A model generated the notes under the pieces. It worked only from the letters and a program-made list of their open reading frames with translations, searched no databases and was not told where the DNA came from. Below, piece after piece: positions 1-5,798 of a DNA stretch of 9,851 nt. The position numbers and the translations under genes were made by a program. Location: contig JAEWMZ010000125.1 in assembly GCA_023392995.1 (NCBI GenBank), positions 1 to 9,851 of the forward strand, in the 5' to 3' direction. Origin of the DNA: Bacillota bacterium. Lineage in GTDB: Bacteria; Bacillota; Clostridia; Lachnospirales; Lachnospiraceae. Each line of letters starts with the position of its first letter. Within the stretch, counting starts at the first letter, position 1.

Positions 1-1454
1 AAGGCTGCGGGGAAGGCGACTGCGGCGCCTGCACCGTTGTAATCGGTGAAGTTAGGGAGGGCAGCGTTCATTATAAATCGGTCACCGGCTGTCTTTATTT
101 AGCGGCCAAATTAGAAGGAAAGCATCTAATCACGATTGAGGGTTTAGCAGAGAAGGGGAAGCTTCATCCCATTCAGGAGGCTATCCTTAGTGCACATGCA
201 ACCCAATGCGGATTCTGTACACCTGGAGTCAGTCTTTCCATCCTGGCTCTCTATTTAGAAAGAAGCAATCCCACCAAGGAGGAATTTCGCAGGTATTTAG
301 AAGGAAATCTATGCCGTTGCACCGGATATGAGGCAATCCGAAAGGTACCAGAATATCTGAAGGAGCTTTCTATCTGTGCTGGGGATATCAGACCGGGTTA
401 TCTTCAGGCTGTTGAAGAGAAACAGCTTTCCTATTTACAGGAGGATATCTTCATTGATGACGGTAAAAATGCATATTATTCTCCGGTTTCAGAGGAAAAT
501 CTGCTGGAGTTTTTACGAGATCAGAAGGAGTTAACAGCGGGAGGCAATTTTAAGTACATCAACGGGGGAAGTGATATCGTGGTAGGTATCAAGAAACGCA
601 ATCAGCATAACAGATTGCTGATAGATTTAAGCAGAATGGATTCGTTGCAGTTCATCGCACAAGCTAGTTCACAGAAGGATAAAGAAGCCTCACAAATCAA
701 TCCGCTTCAAGCGAACGAAGCCCCGCAAGTCAATTTGCTTCAAGCAAACGTACTCTCACAAGCCAATTCACTCCAGGCAAAGGAATTGATTCTGGGTGGG
801 GGAGTATCCTTATCCAGAGTCATTGACTCTACGAAGGATATCTTCCCAGAGTTTTCTGACACGGTGCAAAGAATGTGCTCCGAGCAGGTCCGCTCCTCGG
901 CTACAGTAGCAGGAAATATCGTGAATGCATCTCCTGTTGCGGATACGGTTCCGCTGCTGATGGCAGTCGATGCCACACTCACGTTACAAGCTCAGACAGG
1001 AGAGAGGAAAGTTACGATCAGAAGCTTTTTTCACGGCTATAAACAGACAGAGAATAGAGCCGAGGAATGGATCAAAGCAATTACCATTCCGCTGGGGGAA
1101 TATAATTTTATTCATTTTGAAAAGGTGAGTAAGAGAAAAGAAGTGGATATCTCAGCAGTTAATTCAGCAATTGCGTTAAAGATAGAAAAAGGAAGGATTA
1201 CAAAGGCAGACGTTGCCTGTGGCGGAGTAGGTCCAACCACCTTGTACCTGCCGAAGACCTCCCGTTACCTGGAGGGCAAAGAAATGAAGGAAGAAACCTT
1301 TTTGGGAGCCTTCGAGGTGATTGCGGCGGAAGCTACGCCGATTGGAGATGTCAGAGGCAGTGCTGAGTACCGGAGGGCAGTAATGCAAAATCTTATATTA
1401 AAGCATTACCTGGCCTTTCAAAGCAGACAGGAGGTAGATGGCGATGAAGCATAA
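1..1454 (+). CDS. xdhA: Xanthine dehydrogenase small subunit, fused [2Fe-2S] and FAD domains (5' end missing)
   Basis: This subunit passes electrons from the molybdenum centre through two [2Fe-2S] clusters to FAD and then NAD+ in cytoplasmic purine oxidation. The frame is open from base 3 to the stop at 1452-1454. The window begins inside the first cluster motif (GCGEGDCGAC), so roughly 40 N-terminal residues are missing. Cluster I cysteine codons start at 6, 21, 30 and 90. Cluster II cysteine codons start at 207, 216, 312 and 318 (CGFCTPG and CRCTGY). The FAD part has GGSD (codons 564-575), the GNIVNASP segment near 910-940, and a CO-dehydrogenase-flavoprotein C-terminal domain to the end. 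A tandem-repeat insertion sits inside the FAD domain (685-783). The FeS+FAD fusion matches Rhodobacter capsulatus XdhA; the symbol follows that usage, since E. coli names differ. The gene overlaps the large-subunit gene. Family is certain; purine specificity rests on the partner. Confidence 0.93.
   Translation, partial: GCGEGDCGACTVVIGEVREGSVHYKSVTGCLYLAAKLEGKHLITIEGLAEKGKLHPIQEAILSAHATQCGFCTPGVSLSILALYLERSNPTKEEFRRYLEGNLCRCTGYEAIRKVPEYLKELSICAGDIRPGYLQAVEEKQLSYLQEDIFIDDGKNAYYSPVSEENLLEFLRDQKELTAGGNFKYINGGSDIVVGIKKRNQHNRLLIDLSRMDSLQFIAQASSQKDKEASQINPLQANEAPQVNLLQANVLSQANSLQAKELILGGGVSLSRVIDSTKDIFPEFSDTVQRMCSEQVRSSATVAGNIVNASPVADTVPLLMAVDATLTLQAQTGERKVTIRSFFHGYKQTENRAEEWIKAITIPLGEYNFIHFEKVSKRKEVDISAVNSAIALKIEKGRITKADVACGGVGPTTLYLPKTSRYLEGKEMKEETFLGAFEVIAAEATPIGDVRGSAEYRRAVMQNLILKHYLAFQSRQEVDGDEA
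685..783 (+). repeat. Three tandem 33-bp repeats coding an 11-residue unit inside the XDH FAD domain
   Basis: Three consecutive 33-bp units (685-717, 718-750, 751-783) are imperfect copies. In frame they encode EASQINPLQAN, EAPQVNLLQAN and VLSQANSLQAK. Copies 1 and 2 are the most alike, and copy 3 has diverged. The unit length is a multiple of three, so the frame is kept. The repeats lie between the first FAD-binding segment (GGSD and the following strand) and the LILGGGVSLS strand. In related flavoproteins only a short loop is expected there. The residues are polar and rich in Gln and Asn, which suggests a flexible surface loop. Confidence 0.9.
1429..1434 (+). promoter_or_regulatory. Ribosome binding site AGGAGG of the XDH large subunit, favours the second ATG
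   Basis: AGGAGG lies inside the end of the small-subunit gene. It is 3 nt before the ATG at 1438 and 9 nt before the in-frame ATG at 1444. The longer spacing is closer to the usual optimum, so 1444 is preferred. The difference is only two residues. Confidence 0.7.
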
Positions 1455-3783
1455 CTGGTCAGATAACAACGGCTCCAGTTGGGGTCAAGTGGGTACTTCA
1501 CCCTTGCACATAAGCGGACCGGATCATGTAACAGGACGATCCCAGTTTATTGATGATATTCCCAAGCCCCGTAATCTATTATATGTAAAAATCCTGCCAA
1601 GTCCCCTTGCTCATGGTAAGATTATCGACATAGATACTGGGAAAGCAAAGGCGTTACCGGGAGTTGCAGCCGTACTTACAGCACAGGATATCCCCGGAGA
1701 AAACCAAATCGGCGGAATTATACAGGATGAGGTTTGCTTGGCGGAGGGGCATGTACATTTTGTGGGAGAACCGGTGGCTATTGTTGCGGCAGAAAGTATG
1801 GAAGCGGCAGAAGCTGCTCTAGCGCTCATTCATTTAGAGCTGGAGGAAGAGATCCCGGTATTGACAATAAGAGATGCGATTGCACAGAATCAATATGTGG
1901 GTCCAGTCAGAAAGATTGAGCGGGGAGATGTGGACGCTGTCTTTGCTGATTGTCCTTATTATTTGGAGGGTGTGATCCGTAATGAGGGGCAGGAGCATTT
2001 CTATCTGGAGACCCAGAGTGTGCTGGCGGTACCGGAGGATAATGGCGGTATTACCATATATTCTTCCTCACAAAATCCCAATGAGGTACAGCGGATGGCT
2101 GCCAATGTACTTGGGATACCGCAGAACCAGGTTACGGTAGACATTAAAAGGATTGGCGGAGGCTTTGGAGGCAAGGAATCGCAAGCAACGGCCTGGGCGT
2201 GCTTAGCCGCTCTGGCAGCCTCCCACACCGGATGTCCGACAGAGCTTCGCCTTACCCGCGACGAGGATATGCTGTGTACTGGAAAGCGGCATGCCTTTGA
2301 AAGTGATTACCGAGTAGCCTTTGACAAAGAAGGGAAAATCCTTGCCTATTCCATAGAACTTAACTCCAATTGCGGTGCAGTGGCTGATGTTAGTACCTCG
2401 GTACTGGAAAGGGCTATGCTGCACGCTGAGAACAGTTACAATCTTGAGCATATCCGGGTAATCGGAAGACCCTGCAAGACCAATCTGCATCCGGCTACGG
2501 CCTTCCGTGGCTTTGGCGGACCCCAGGGAATTTTCGCAATCGAGAGTGTATTACAAAAAATCGCTTTCACGCTAGGGCTTGATCCTTATGATGTCAGAAT
2601 GAAGAATATGTATCGAAAGGGCGATATTGCACCCTACGGGGAAGAAATTCTGCATGGGGAGCATGTGGAGGAGATCTTTACGAAGCTTAGAAAGGATAGC
2701 AGCTGGGAGGAACGTAAGAGGAAGACCCAGGTATTCAATGCCGGCAATAAGTATGTTAAGAAGGGGCTTGGTATTACTCCTGTAAAGTTTGGAATCTCCT
2801 TTACTGCGGCGCATTTGAATCAGGGAAGTGCCCTCATCCAAATTTATATGGATGGCTCTATCTCCGTAAGCCATGGTGCCATCGAGATGGGGCAGGAGGT
2901 TAACACAAAAATTGCACAGATCGCGGCCACCAATTTTGGAGTACCCCTATCCTATGTACGGATCGAAAGCAATAATACGAAGCGGGTGGCAAATGCTTCT
3001 CCTACCGCGGCTTCCTCCGGTTGTGACTTGAATGGTCATGCCGTGGAGAATGCATCCTTAAAGATTATGAAACGGTTAAGAGAACTCGTTGCCAGACTAT
3101 TCCCGGATACCAACGTGGCGTTTGAAAACGGATTCATTTATGCGATACCGGAAGGAAAAATGGAGGAGAAAACCCCCGTTATGACCTTTAAAGAGCTGGT
3201 AAAAAAGGCTTATATGGAACGGATTGATCTCTGTGATCATGGTTATTATGCTTCTCCGGGCATTCATTTTGATAGAGATGCAGGTCAGGGTCACCCCTTC
3301 CTTTATTATGTATTCGGAGCCGCTGTCTGTGAGGTGACCGTGGATTTATTAACCGGTCGTTCTACCCTTGATGCTGCCCATATTATTCATGACTGTGGCA
3401 GCAGCATTAATCCAAGAGTGGATATCGGACAGATTCAAGGTGGTTTTGCTCAGGGTATTGGCTGGGTGACTACAGAGGAACTGGTGTATAATGAGAAGGG
3501 CAGACTGCTTAGCAGTTCTCCGGCTACTTATAAAATACCGACCATTGGAGATATACCGGAGGAGCTTCAGATTGAATTGCTGGAGGGGAGTATGAATGAA
3601 CAGGGGATTAAGCGCTCAAAAGCAATTGGAGAACCGCCTTTTGTATATGGGGAAGCCGTATATTTTGCAATTGTAGATGCCCTTTGTTCCCTTGGGACTT
3701 ATCCGGAGGAACTTAGCATACCCGCCACTCCTGAAAAAATATGGCGGGAGGCCAGGAGGAGTATGGTTGACGCAAATCGGTAA
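1444..3783 (+). CDS. xdhB: Xanthine dehydrogenase large subunit, molybdenum-cofactor binding
   Basis: This is the catalytic subunit, which hydroxylates hypoxanthine and xanthine towards urate at a molybdopterin centre. It has 779 residues from ATG 1444, or 781 from ATG 1438, which is normal for a separate large subunit. The N-terminal a/b hammerhead domain (about 10-130) is followed by the Moco domains. Visible motifs are GGGFGGKE (238-245), RDEDM with Glu274, LERAMLH with Arg323, AFRGFGGPQG with Phe357, KFGISF with Phe453, ASPTAAS, and GEPP with Glu730. By motif alignment these match bovine XDH Glu802, Arg880, Phe914, Phe1009 and Glu1261. The substrate-recognising Glu/Arg pair argues for a purine hydroxylase and against an aldehyde oxidase. 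The Moco-side motif usually written EMGQG reads EMGQE (481-485). The gene overlaps the small subunit by 11 nt, so translation is probably coupled. No XdhC-type chaperone gene is in the window. Confidence 0.95.
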   Translation: MKHNWSDNNGSSWGQVGTSPLHISGPDHVTGRSQFIDDIPKPRNLLYVKILPSPLAHGKIIDIDTGKAKALPGVAAVLTAQDIPGENQIGGIIQDEVCLAEGHVHFVGEPVAIVAAESMEAAEAALALIHLELEEEIPVLTIRDAIAQNQYVGPVRKIERGDVDAVFADCPYYLEGVIRNEGQEHFYLETQSVLAVPEDNGGITIYSSSQNPNEVQRMAANVLGIPQNQVTVDIKRIGGGFGGKESQATAWACLAALAASHTGCPTELRLTRDEDMLCTGKRHAFESDYRVAFDKEGKILAYSIELNSNCGAVADVSTSVLERAMLHAENSYNLEHIRVIGRPCKTNLHPATAFRGFGGPQGIFAIESVLQKIAFTLGLDPYDVRMKNMYRKGDIAPYGEEILHGEHVEEIFTKLRKDSSWEERKRKTQVFNAGNKYVKKGLGITPVKFGISFTAAHLNQGSALIQIYMDGSISVSHGAIEMGQEVNTKIAQIAATNFGVPLSYVRIESNNTKRVANASPTAASSGCDLNGHAVENASLKIMKRLRELVARLFPDTNVAFENGFIYAIPEGKMEEKTPVMTFKELVKKAYMERIDLCDHGYYASPGIHFDRDAGQGHPFLYYVFGAAVCEVTVDLLTGRSTLDAAHIIHDCGSSINPRVDIGQIQGGFAQGIGWVTTEELVYNEKGRLLSSSPATYKIPTIGDIPEELQIELLEGSMNEQGIKRSKAIGEPPFVYGEAVYFAIVDALCSLGTYPEELSIPATPEKIWREARRSMVDANR

Positions 3784-3804
3784 TGAAATTTTATGAAAGA
3801 CCGA

Positions 3805-3833
3805 TTGACCTTGAGACTCGATTGATTTAAACT
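3805..3833 (+). promoter_or_regulatory. Candidate sigma-A promoter for the glutaredoxin-like gene
   Basis: TTGACC (3805-3810, 5 of 6 matches to the -35 consensus) is followed after exactly 17 nt by TAAACT (3828-3833, 4 of 6 matches to the -10 consensus). Transcription would start near 3840, giving a leader of about 20 nt that includes the ribosome binding site GGAAAGGA (3843-3850). The sequence CGATTGA occurs twice around it (3802-3808 and 3819-3825). I see no terminator after xdhB, so read-through from the XDH genes also remains possible. Confidence 0.4.
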
Positions 3834-3859
3834 TATTTAGATGGAAAGGATAAATTTAG

Positions 3860-4168
3860 ATGAAAATTATTATGTATGGTGCAGATATTTGTCCGGATTG
3901 TGTCGAGGCAAAAGCAAGCTTAGCCGCCTATCCTGAAATAGAGGTGGATTTTAGAGATATTACCAGTAGTACAAAGCTATTGAAGGAGTTCTTGTCCTAC
4001 CGTGATCATAATGAAATCTTTGCGCCGGTGATTAAAGCCGGTGGGATTGGAATCCCTTTCTTTGTACTGGAAGATAATACGAAGACCTTTGAGCTCAAGG
4101 ATATTCTGCCGCTTCAGGAATCCTCCGATCACGGAAGCACTTGCTCTTTGGATGGCAAGGGGTGCTAA
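3860..4168 (+). CDS. Glutaredoxin-like thiol-disulfide protein with C-terminal CX6C tail
   Basis: This is a small cytoplasmic thioredoxin-fold protein of 102 residues. It has an N-terminal beta strand, a redox motif CPDC (Cys11, Cys14), and the cis-proline loop GIGIPFF (Pro66). That is enough to place it among glutaredoxin-related proteins. The C-terminus carries a second cysteine pair in CSLDGKGC (Cys95 and Cys102, the last residue). From memory, similar tails occur in clostridial relatives; their role is not established to my knowledge. The start is supported by GGAAAGGA 9 nt upstream. The gene is 76 nt downstream of xdhB and may have its own promoter. A link to the molybdo-iron-sulfur enzyme is only a positional guess. 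The substrate and the reductant (glutathione or another thiol) are unknown. Confidence 0.85.
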   Translation: MKIIMYGADICPDCVEAKASLAAYPEIEVDFRDITSSTKLLKEFLSYRDHNEIFAPVIKAGGIGIPFFVLEDNTKTFELKDILPLQESSDHGSTCSLDGKGC

Positions 4169-4208
4169 GATGAATTAGTTCAAGCGGCAAGCTTGCAAAC
4201 CAATATCA

Positions 4209-4233
4209 ACCAGGATATCTTCGATAACCTGGT
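4209..4233 (+). other. Intergenic dyad (hairpin or operator candidate) upstream of the acetyltransferase
   Basis: The arms ACCAGGATATC (4209-4219) and GATAACCTGGT (4223-4233) pair at 10 of 11 positions around a 3-nt centre; the mismatch is A4215/A4227. It lies 35 nt before the acetyltransferase start. No T-run follows, so it does not look like an ordinary terminator. It could be an operator for a dimeric regulator or an mRNA processing or stability hairpin. A separate 10-bp palindrome, GCAAGCTTGC, lies at 4187-4196. Confidence 0.5.
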
Positions 4234-4267
4234 ACATCAGATTTACAATGAAATAGGAGAAATCAAA

Positions 4268-4690
4268 ATGATCAGAAATTTTAGAATAGAAGATATGGAT
4301 CAAATTATGCAGCTGTGGCTGGATACAAATATCACGGCACATCAATTCATCGACAGCTCATACTGGAACGATAATTATGAAGCGGTAAGAGAGATGATGC
4401 CCCAGGCAACCATTTATGTATATGAGCAAAATGAAAAAATCCAGGCATTTGCTGGATTGATGGAGAACTATATTGCCGGCATTTTCGTTTCCGGAGAGAG
4501 CCAATCCCGGGGAATAGGTAAACTATTATTGGATTACTGTAAAGAAACACATAGCGAGTTATCGTTAAATGTATATCAGAAAAATGAACGTGCAGTACGC
4601 TTTTATTTACGCGAGGATTTCTTGACTTTGCAGGAAAAGCTGGATGAAAATACAAACGAGCCGGAATACCTGATGGAATGGAAGAAATAA
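4268..4690 (+). CDS. GNAT-family N-acetyltransferase, YjaB-like
   Basis: This predicted cytoplasmic acetyltransferase of 140 residues would transfer acetyl from acetyl-CoA to an amine. The acetyl-CoA pyrophosphate-binding motif Q/RxxGxG/A is present as QSRGIG (79-84), after the beta strand AGIFVSG. The later segment NVYQKNERAVRFY (about 101-113) is the typical motif-B region. The layout and that segment resemble E. coli YjaB (NVNEQNEQAVGFY, from memory). The start at 4268 is chosen because AGGAGA (4255-4260) lies 7 nt upstream and the GNAT fold begins there (MIRNFRIEDMDQIMQLW). The frame stays open upstream as far as the glutaredoxin stop, but the only early start there is a TTG at 4193 without a ribosome binding site. 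The substrate cannot be told from sequence. It is 99 nt downstream of the glutaredoxin-like gene. Confidence 0.88.
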   Translation: MIRNFRIEDMDQIMQLWLDTNITAHQFIDSSYWNDNYEAVREMMPQATIYVYEQNEKIQAFAGLMENYIAGIFVSGESQSRGIGKLLLDYCKETHSELSLNVYQKNERAVRFYLREDFLTLQEKLDENTNEPEYLMEWKK

Positions 4691-4779
4691 TTACTTTAGA
4701 AGGGTATGCTGACCCCAGCGGCACATTGGATGTCACACTGCTAACGAAGGATCTGTATTTACAAAAGCGGCTTAAATAA
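4678..4779 (+). CDS. Possible 33-residue small ORF overlapping the acetyltransferase end
   Basis: ATG 4678 opens a 33-codon frame ending at TAA 4777-4779, overlapping the last 13 nt of the acetyltransferase gene in another frame. It begins MEEIITLEGYADPSG and ends LYLQKRLK. The composition looks protein-like, with a strand-turn-strand pattern, no low complexity and no membrane segment. There is no clear ribosome binding site, so expression would depend on coupling to the upstream stop. It fills most of the gap before the hydrolase gene, whose ribosome binding site begins 8 nt after this stop. I do not recognise it. It could be a real microprotein, the tail of a decayed gene, or chance. Confidence 0.3.
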   Translation: MEEIITLEGYADPSGTLDVTLLTKDLYLQKRLK

Positions 4780-4799
4780 CTCTCGTAGGAGGTAAAAGA

Positions 4800-5603
4800 A
4801 TGAAGCTACAGCAGGAGACCTTTCACAATAAAGGTTGTGAAATTAATTATTGGCATTGTACTTCTGATTCAGCGAATTATATAATTTTTCTCCATGGAGC
4901 AGGTTGTGACCACAGAATGTTTGAGCCCCAGCTGCCAATATTCGATGAAGGTTATCATTTAATACTGTGGGATGCCCGCGGTCATGGATTATCCAAGCTT
5001 GCACCGGATACAGAATTTCGTTTTGAAGATATGGTGGAGGATTTTTTCAGACTTTGCGAGAGAGAGCAGATATCCAATGCAATCCTTGTGGGCCAATCCA
5101 TGGGCGGCAATCTGGCACAGGAAATCTTATACCGAAGAAAAGATATGGTATCAAAGTTGGTATTGATTGATTGTACAAGAAATACAGGGCGGTTAACCAT
5201 AGGGGAAAAGCTTATGTTAAAGCTGACGAAACCAATTTTTTTACTGTATCCCTGGAAAACTCTGATCGCCCAGAGTGCTGCTGCCTGCAGTAATAGGGAA
5301 GCGGTTAGAGAATACGTGAGGGAATGCTTTGCTGGTATGGAAAAATCTGGTTTTATTGACATAATGATGTCACTGACAGCTAGCCTTCATGAGGACGAGG
5401 AATACCAATTTCCAAAACCAGTGCTATTGTTGTGCGGAGTAGATGATAAGTCAGGAAATATTAAAAAAGTGGCAGCGCCATGGGCTAAGAGCGATCCAAA
5501 TTGTACGCTGAAAATGATTGCGGATGCAGGACATAACTCTAACCAGGACAATCCGGAGGAGGTAAACCAGGCAATTTATGAGTTTATCTATGACCAGGAA
5601 TAG
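4800..5603 (+). CDS. Alpha/beta hydrolase
   Basis: This is a 267-residue serine hydrolase of the alpha/beta fold, cytoplasmic with no signal peptide. The oxyanion-hole motif HGAG is at 32-35, the WDARGHGLS segment follows, and the nucleophile elbow is GQSMGG with Ser100. A cap region of about 125-205 contains TIGEKLMLKLTKPIFLLYPW. The acid is Asp215 or Asp216 (GVDDKSG), and the catalytic histidine is His245 (AGHNSN). The triad is therefore complete, and the length is normal for the family. Start choice is firm: AGGAGG (4787-4792) lies 7 nt upstream. It is the last gene before the terminator at 5641-5680, so it probably ends the transcript that carries the glutaredoxin-like and acetyltransferase genes. 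The substrate is unknown; esterase, lactonase or C-C hydrolase activity all fit the fold. Confidence 0.9.
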   Translation: MKLQQETFHNKGCEINYWHCTSDSANYIIFLHGAGCDHRMFEPQLPIFDEGYHLILWDARGHGLSKLAPDTEFRFEDMVEDFFRLCEREQISNAILVGQSMGGNLAQEILYRRKDMVSKLVLIDCTRNTGRLTIGEKLMLKLTKPIFLLYPWKTLIAQSAAACSNREAVREYVRECFAGMEKSGFIDIMMSLTASLHEDEEYQFPKPVLLLCGVDDKSGNIKKVAAPWAKSDPNCTLKMIADAGHNSNQDNPEEVNQAIYEFIYDQE

Positions 5604-5640
5604 ATTTTAAAATAGATACAGTCAAATAGTTGAGGACAAG

Positions 5641-5680
5641 AAAAAGGCGGGGTGTGGTTTGGGTTACACTCCGCCTTTTT
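5641..5680 (+). terminator. Strong rho-independent terminator after the hydrolase gene
   Basis: A 15-bp stem forms between AAAAAGGCGGGGTGT (5641-5655) and ACACTCCGCCTTTTT (5666-5680), with one G-T wobble and a 10-nt loop. The T-run closes the 3' side. It begins 37 nt after the hydrolase stop. The A-tract on the left arm would also let it work on the opposite strand, but no minus-strand gene reaches it. Confidence 0.92.
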
Positions 5681-5798
5681 ATTAGCGTATCATGTAGTCG
5701 CATAGACTTGCAATAACTTGAGTGCTTTCAATCCCGAATAGGAAGAGCTTCTGATGCAAAGAATCAATACAATTGAGAGGAATAGGTAAGAAATAACC

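Noticed and set aside
685..783. Repeat as a CRISPR array or mobile-element footprint
   Set aside because: Units are directly adjacent without spacers, stay in frame and lie inside a coding domain; no terminal inverted repeats or target duplication are seen.
4187..4196. GCAAGCTTGC palindrome
   Set aside because: Only 10 bp, and the symmetry does not extend; such palindromes are expected by chance in a window of this size or slightly larger.
4193..4267. N-terminal extension of the acetyltransferase from TTG 4193
   Set aside because: There is no ribosome binding site before the TTG, the extra residues lie before the GNAT fold, and ATG 4268 has AGGAGA at 7 nt. The open frame back to the glutaredoxin stop is short enough to be chance.
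4347..4736. 129-codon minus-strand reading frame over the acetyltransferase
   Set aside because: It is antisense to a gene with clear motifs, has no ribosome binding site I can see, and its protein shows no recognisable domain.
5768..5773. TACAAT as the dbpA -10 box
   Set aside because: It matches 5 of 6, but no acceptable -35 lies 16-19 nt upstream and there is no extended -10 TG.
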